Assembly (NCBI RefSeq): GCF_027694345.1
Contig: NZ_JAQEVU010000005.1
Coordinates: 62,001 to 126,000 of the forward strand
Reading direction: 5' to 3'
Origin: Varibaculum timonense_A
GTDB lineage: Bacteria; Actinomycetota; Actinomycetes; Actinomycetales; Actinomycetaceae
Length of the DNA stretch: 64,000 nucleotides
In this document: in pieces, positions 60,746-64,000 of the stretch
How the letters are laid out: each line of letters opens with the position of its first letter
Numbering within the stretch: the first letter of the stretch is position 1
The notes under the pieces: model-generated
Seen by the model: only the letters and a program-made list of their open reading frames with translations
Told to the model about the DNA's origin: nothing
Database searches by the model: none
Program-made: the position numbers and the translations under genes

Positions 60746-61756
60746 TTAGATTTCCCAGCTAAATGCAGTTTTAAAGGTACTGCTGAGGTCGTTACCAAAA
60801 ACCCGGTGGATTCCATCTACATCTCGTACTGGGGAATCTTCAAAAATGATTCTGCTTATTCTGGCGCAGAAGCTGTCTTTTTCCCACAGAGAGGCGGCTT
60901 TTTCAAAATCTAAGCGACCAGAACGAGAACTACCTACCAGGGTAAGTCCCTTTTCTAGTACCGTGCGGGTAGCTATCCCCACCGGATTCTCGGTAACTCC
61001 CATCAAGGTAAGGACGCCCTGCGGTTTTATAACTTCAACTATCTCATTGATAGCAGAGACAGAGCCTTCACCTCCGGCACATTCAAAAGCATAATCTACC
61101 GAGAAATTCTCGGGAAGATTACCGGCAAGATAGGTGGCATTTGCCATGCTGAAATAGTCGAGTTTAGGGGGATTAACCCCGATTGCTATTATCTCTAGCT
61201 CTGGATGAAGTTCTCGCAGCACCGAGGCGAGTATGTATCCGACTGACCCGTCTCCCCAGATTCCTACGGTGGTGCGACCAGTATCGGCAAACGCCTGCCA
61301 ACGCGAAATTGCGTGGCACGCAACCGAAGTCATTTCGGTTTGGGAAGTAAGGGGGCTTGCCTGGGGAATCTGCACCAGTTGTCTGGCCGGCAAATCCACG
61401 ATTTCGCGCATGAAACCATCGGCACCTGAGGATAAAAAAGTAAAGCCAGGCGCGTAGTTTTCGTAAATTCCTGCTATGGGTTTTCCGGGGATATTTGGAA
61501 TCATAGCTACCGGGGTGCCCGCCCGGAAAGCACCAGAATCATCACGAACCACAACTCCGACAGCTTCGTGAATCAAAGCCATAGGGAATTTTTTTTCTAA
61601 AATAGCCTGAGGTCGTTTTCCCTGATAATAGCGTTGATCTGCGTGGCAAATAGACATATGGGTAGGACGTACCCACACTCGATTCTGGGCGCTTATCTCG
61701 TGAAATTTTACCGCTACAGTGCGCGGAGCAGTTACCTGGTAGGAAGCGGTAATCAT
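60746..61756 (-). CDS. tarJ: Ribulose-5-phosphate reductase (TarJ-like)
   Basis: 336 residues of the zinc alcohol dehydrogenase superfamily: catalytic-site SICHADQRYYQGKR, HEAVGVVV, dinucleotide-binding GIWGDGSVGYILASVL. With TarI it would make CDP-ribitol: TarJ reduces ribulose-5-phosphate to ribitol-5-phosphate with NADPH. Its start overlaps the tarI stop by 4 nt, the arrangement of teichoic-acid and capsule tarIJ pairs. Named by context and similarity to TarJ/BcbI. Confidence 0.85.
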   Translation of the reverse strand: MITASYQVTAPRTVAVKFHEISAQNRVWVRPTHMSICHADQRYYQGKRPQAILEKKFPMALIHEAVGVVVRDDSGAFRAGTPVAMIPNIPGKPIAGIYENYAPGFTFLSSGADGFMREIVDLPARQLVQIPQASPLTSQTEMTSVACHAISRWQAFADTGRTTVGIWGDGSVGYILASVLRELHPELEIIAIGVNPPKLDYFSMANATYLAGNLPENFSVDYAFECAGGEGSVSAINEIVEVIKPQGVLTLMGVTENPVGIATRTVLEKGLTLVGSSRSGRLDFEKAASLWEKDSFCARISRIIFEDSPVRDVDGIHRVFGNDLSSTFKTAFSWEI

Positions 61757-62487
61757 ACAGCTTCTCCTTGGGGACTGCTTTCCCCAGGTAGACGGTCAAT
61801 GAGAGCTTGAGCTATGCGGTAATCCATCACTGTGGTTAGCTTGATGTTTTCGGGTGCGCCTGCCACTAAGGCTACGGGAATATCGGCTAGAACTAGTGCT
61901 TTGCAGGCATCCGGGATGCTAGCTTTTTCTTCTTCACAAAGGCGCGCATAAGCATCTTGGAGTAAGCCAATCTTAAAACTTTGCGGGGTCTGCCCCTGAT
62001 ATAGCTGGCTGCGATCGGGGATTTCTGCAATTAAGGCAGCATCTGTGGAATTAACTATAGTGTCGGTCGCGGGTATAACGGTATCGCAGGCGCCGTGCTC
62101 TTGAGCAGCGCGGATATTGGCGGTAATAATCGCCAGAGAAACAAAGGGGCGGACTGCGTCGTGGGTTACCACAACCGAGTCAGGGTTATCTCCGTGGTCT
62201 TTCTGAATGTGATTAAGGATGTTAGCAATTGTTCCGTTACGGTTTGAGCCACCAGTAACCACAGTTACTTTCTCACTCAGTCCCTCGCGGCTAAGAATAT
62301 CCCTCGTGTAGTCAGTCCAGTCTTTATGTACGCCAACGTATATTGAATCGAACTCGGGAATAAGTAAAAACTTTTCAATGGTGTGGAGGATAACCGGCTT
62401 GTCGCCCAGTTCTAGGAACTGCTTCGGCATATTCGCCATTTTCATCCGCGAGCCGGTGCCGCCCGCCAAAATCGCCGCATGTATCAT
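61753..62487 (-). CDS. tarI: Ribitol-5-phosphate cytidylyltransferase (TarI-like)
   Basis: 244 residues. IspD/TarI fold with AAILAGGTGSRM, QFLELGDKPVILHTIEKF, HDAVRPFVS, DTVIPATDTI. The GQTPQSFKIGLLQDAYARL and IPDACKAL segments match TarI more than IspD. Transfers CMP from CTP to ribitol-5-phosphate to give CDP-ribitol. First gene of the tarIJ pair. An IspD role is less likely given the neighbours. Confidence 0.88.
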   Translation of the reverse strand: MIHAAILAGGTGSRMKMANMPKQFLELGDKPVILHTIEKFLLIPEFDSIYVGVHKDWTDYTRDILSREGLSEKVTVVTGGSNRNGTIANILNHIQKDHGDNPDSVVVTHDAVRPFVSLAIITANIRAAQEHGACDTVIPATDTIVNSTDAALIAEIPDRSQLYQGQTPQSFKIGLLQDAYARLCEEEKASIPDACKALVLADIPVALVAGAPENIKLTTVMDYRIAQALIDRLPGESSPQGEAV

Positions 62488-62633
62488 AAACGCTGTGCTT
62501 TCTGGTTGTTTAGAGGCTTACGTAATCCGAATTATAGCTGTTTGTGATTTTGGGAGCTGAACATTTGTCGAGTGGCGCTGGAGTTCATATTTATAGATAG
62601 GGCAATTCAGTTAAAAATCATCCTGAGGAAGTT

Positions 62634-63683
62634 CTATTTCTTCCCTCTGAAGGCTCTATAGGCGCCTTCAACTATTCCTTTCCAAGTGCCGATGCCGTAG
62701 GCGATATGGAGGGCGGGGAAAATCAAAGGCAGGGCGGCAGCTTTACTGGTGGGCGGATTCAGGGTTGGAAGCGATAGCGCACTTAAAGCCAGGTCGGCGG
62801 TTCCATAGCTGGCCGCTAGCAGCCGCAACGGTAGCTTAACTCCTCGTAGTCGCAGCGCGATTCCCAGGGCAATTGCCAATACAAAAGCACCAGGTACCAG
62901 ATGGTAGACCTCGACACATCCGGGTTGTACGAACAGGGTTCGCCCTATCCAGTAGCCGTTATGGTATTTCTGTCTAATCATTGCAGAAAGTGAAGGGCGA
63001 ATTACCTGTTCAGAATGGATTCTAGAATCAAAACGAATCTTGTATCCGGCCTTGCGAATGCGGTAGGAATAGTCGTTGTCCTCAGTGCGAGTGAGCTCCT
63101 CGTTAAAAGAACCCACTTTATCTATCACCGAGCGGCGGTATCCGGGGTGGAATACCGATTTTACGTACTGAGGTGCGTTAGCATCGGACTTTGATTCCCC
63201 TCGATATTTTGCAATTGAGGCTCCAAATAAAGATTCTTCGACCGTATGCAATACCCGTTGCCAGGCGGTGGCATTCTTGGGAGTGACAGTAGGTCGAGGT
63301 CCGCCGACCACGTCCTCTCCTTCATGCAGAACCGTTACCATTTGGCTCAAAAAATTATTTGGGATACGGGCGTGAGCATCTAGTCTGACTATTATCTCTC
63401 CGGTAGCAGAGTTAAGGAATAGATTAAATCCCTTAGGTAGGGTTTTACCGGGGTTAGGGAGCAGAGTAATGGATTCAAAGTCGGTTGCCTGCGCGGCAAA
63501 GTCCTTCATAATCCGGGGGGTAGCATCTTCAGAACTGCTATCTACCAGTACCACCTGGATAAGATGGTGTGGGTAGTCTTGAGCCTGGATACAGGAGAGC
63601 ATATCGGGAAGATATTCCTCTTCGTTTAATGCAATAATCCCCACAGATATTTTCGGTTTTTTTACAGACTCCAAGTGATTCAT
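62634..63683 (-). CDS. Membrane-associated glycosyltransferase family 2 (ExoA-like)
   Basis: 349 residues from ATG 63683 (AGGAAA 7 nt upstream; an ATG 24 nt earlier is less likely). KISVGIIALNEEEYLPDMLS, VVLVDSSSEDATPRIM, IIVRLDAHARIP (DXH-type), and three or four hydrophobic segments in the last 110 residues. Resembles succinoglycan ExoA-type transferases, which add an early sugar to the lipid carrier. Confidence 0.87.
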   Translation of the reverse strand: MNHLESVKKPKISVGIIALNEEEYLPDMLSCIQAQDYPHHLIQVVLVDSSSEDATPRIMKDFAAQATDFESITLLPNPGKTLPKGFNLFLNSATGEIIVRLDAHARIPNNFLSQMVTVLHEGEDVVGGPRPTVTPKNATAWQRVLHTVEESLFGASIAKYRGESKSDANAPQYVKSVFHPGYRRSVIDKVGSFNEELTRTEDNDYSYRIRKAGYKIRFDSRIHSEQVIRPSLSAMIRQKYHNGYWIGRTLFVQPGCVEVYHLVPGAFVLAIALGIALRLRGVKLPLRLLAASYGTADLALSALSLPTLNPPTSKAAALPLIFPALHIAYGIGTWKGIVEGAYRAFRGKK

Positions 63684-63707
63684 ACTATTTCCTGGGTAGG
63701 ACGCCAA

Positions 63708-63853
63708 TAGTTAGTGTGTCTATACTATCCTTGCTCACCGCATGGTTTGTCCAAAACACACTGCCCGGATAACAGAGTAAGAGAGTTGCGATTCGGTATC
63801 ATTAGGGAATTAGAAACCGAACAAAGGCTACCGATAGATAGAAAGTTGGTCTC
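63708..63853. other. Divergent promoter region
   Basis: 146 bp between the outward-reading polysaccharide genes. It must contain promoters for both strands; no clear operator is seen. Confidence 0.4.
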
Positions 63854-64000
63854 ATGCAGGCACTTATTTTGGCGGCAGGAATGGGGTCTCGCCTTAAAGA
63901 TCTCACTGCAGATAACACCAAGTGCATGGTGAAAGTCAATGGGGTAACTATGATTGAGCGGATGCTCAATCAGCTTGAAAATAAAGCTTTTTCCAAAATC
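63854..64000 (+). CDS. Nucleotidyltransferase (LicC/sugar-nucleotide type), 3' end outside window
   Basis: First 49 residues: MQALILAAGMGSRLKDLTAD, NTKCMVKVNGVTMIERMLNQ. The LAAGMGSRL loop binds NTP. Proteins with this start are CTP:phosphocholine or sugar-1-phosphate nucleotidyltransferases, often fused to a kinase in LicD clusters. The rest is cut by the window edge, so the substrate cannot be told. Confidence 0.75.
   Translation, partial: MQALILAAGMGSRLKDLTADNTKCMVKVNGVTMIERMLNQLENKAFSKI

Noticed and set aside
61753..62487. IspD (isoprenoid cytidylyltransferase)
   Set aside because: Shares the fold, but the GQTPQSFK and DACK segments and the adjoining tarJ fit TarI better.

Overview
The window comes from a Gram-positive, moderate-GC actinobacterium. 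Evidence is a WhiB2-type regulator, the mtrA-mtrB-lpqB-comF-hpf block, actinobacterial families DUF3499 and DUF5719, a WXG100 protein, a LytR_C/VirR-like protein next to a CIRCE-controlled groEL, and promoters that seem to start transcription at the start codon. The mixture fits the Actinomycetaceae (Varibaculum/Mobiluncus-like); the genus is a guess.

Layout. 1-11 kb: an LCP cell-wall ligase (cut by the window edge), ung, a VirR-like protein, lone groEL, an orphan WXG100 protein, a degenerate HD-family protein, an OmpR/histidine-kinase pair, a degenerate PanC-like protein and lysS. 11-26 kb: a MetE-core methyltransferase and manA, then a conserved actinobacterial envelope block (whiB, glycosyltransferase, DUF5719, metallopeptidase-like, DUF3499, mtrA-mtrB-lpqB, comF-like, hpf). 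26-29 kb: two amino-acid transport proteins on the minus strand. 29.4-37.8 kb: the branched-chain amino-acid cluster ilvB-ilvN-ilvC-leuB-ilvE-ilvD, preceded by a clear leader peptide and attenuator and punctuated by long hairpins, two of which share a 24-bp core. 38-39 kb: a TetR regulator and tRNA-Ala(CGC).

39.3-52.2 kb is a mosaic accessory island beside the tRNA. It has a tyrosine integrase, a duplicated 3' piece of that integrase, and an inverted duplication of a three-gene module (two small membrane proteins plus an HTH protein) built around a conserved hairpin. It also has a DprA-phosphoribosyltransferase pair, a toxin-antitoxin module, and remnants of a phage head module (portal fragment, MuF protein, truncated scaffold). 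The MuF protein carries a C-terminal toxin-like domain followed by three small acidic, apparently duplicated immunity-type genes. A lipoprotein and a HEPN-like gene with an in-frame TAG lie between two copies of an HTH-gene fragment. The 10-mer CGCTCGCGGA recurs at several of the breakpoints.

52.5-64 kb is a lower-GC surface-polysaccharide locus: flippase, Wzz-like protein, Wzy-like polymerase, two LicD-family transferases, glycosyltransferases, and a TarI/TarJ pair predicted to make CDP-ribitol. Together they suggest a polysaccharide carrying ribitol-phosphate, attached by LicD (fukutin-like) enzymes rather than TagF-type polymerases. The window ends inside a sugar/choline nucleotidyltransferase gene.
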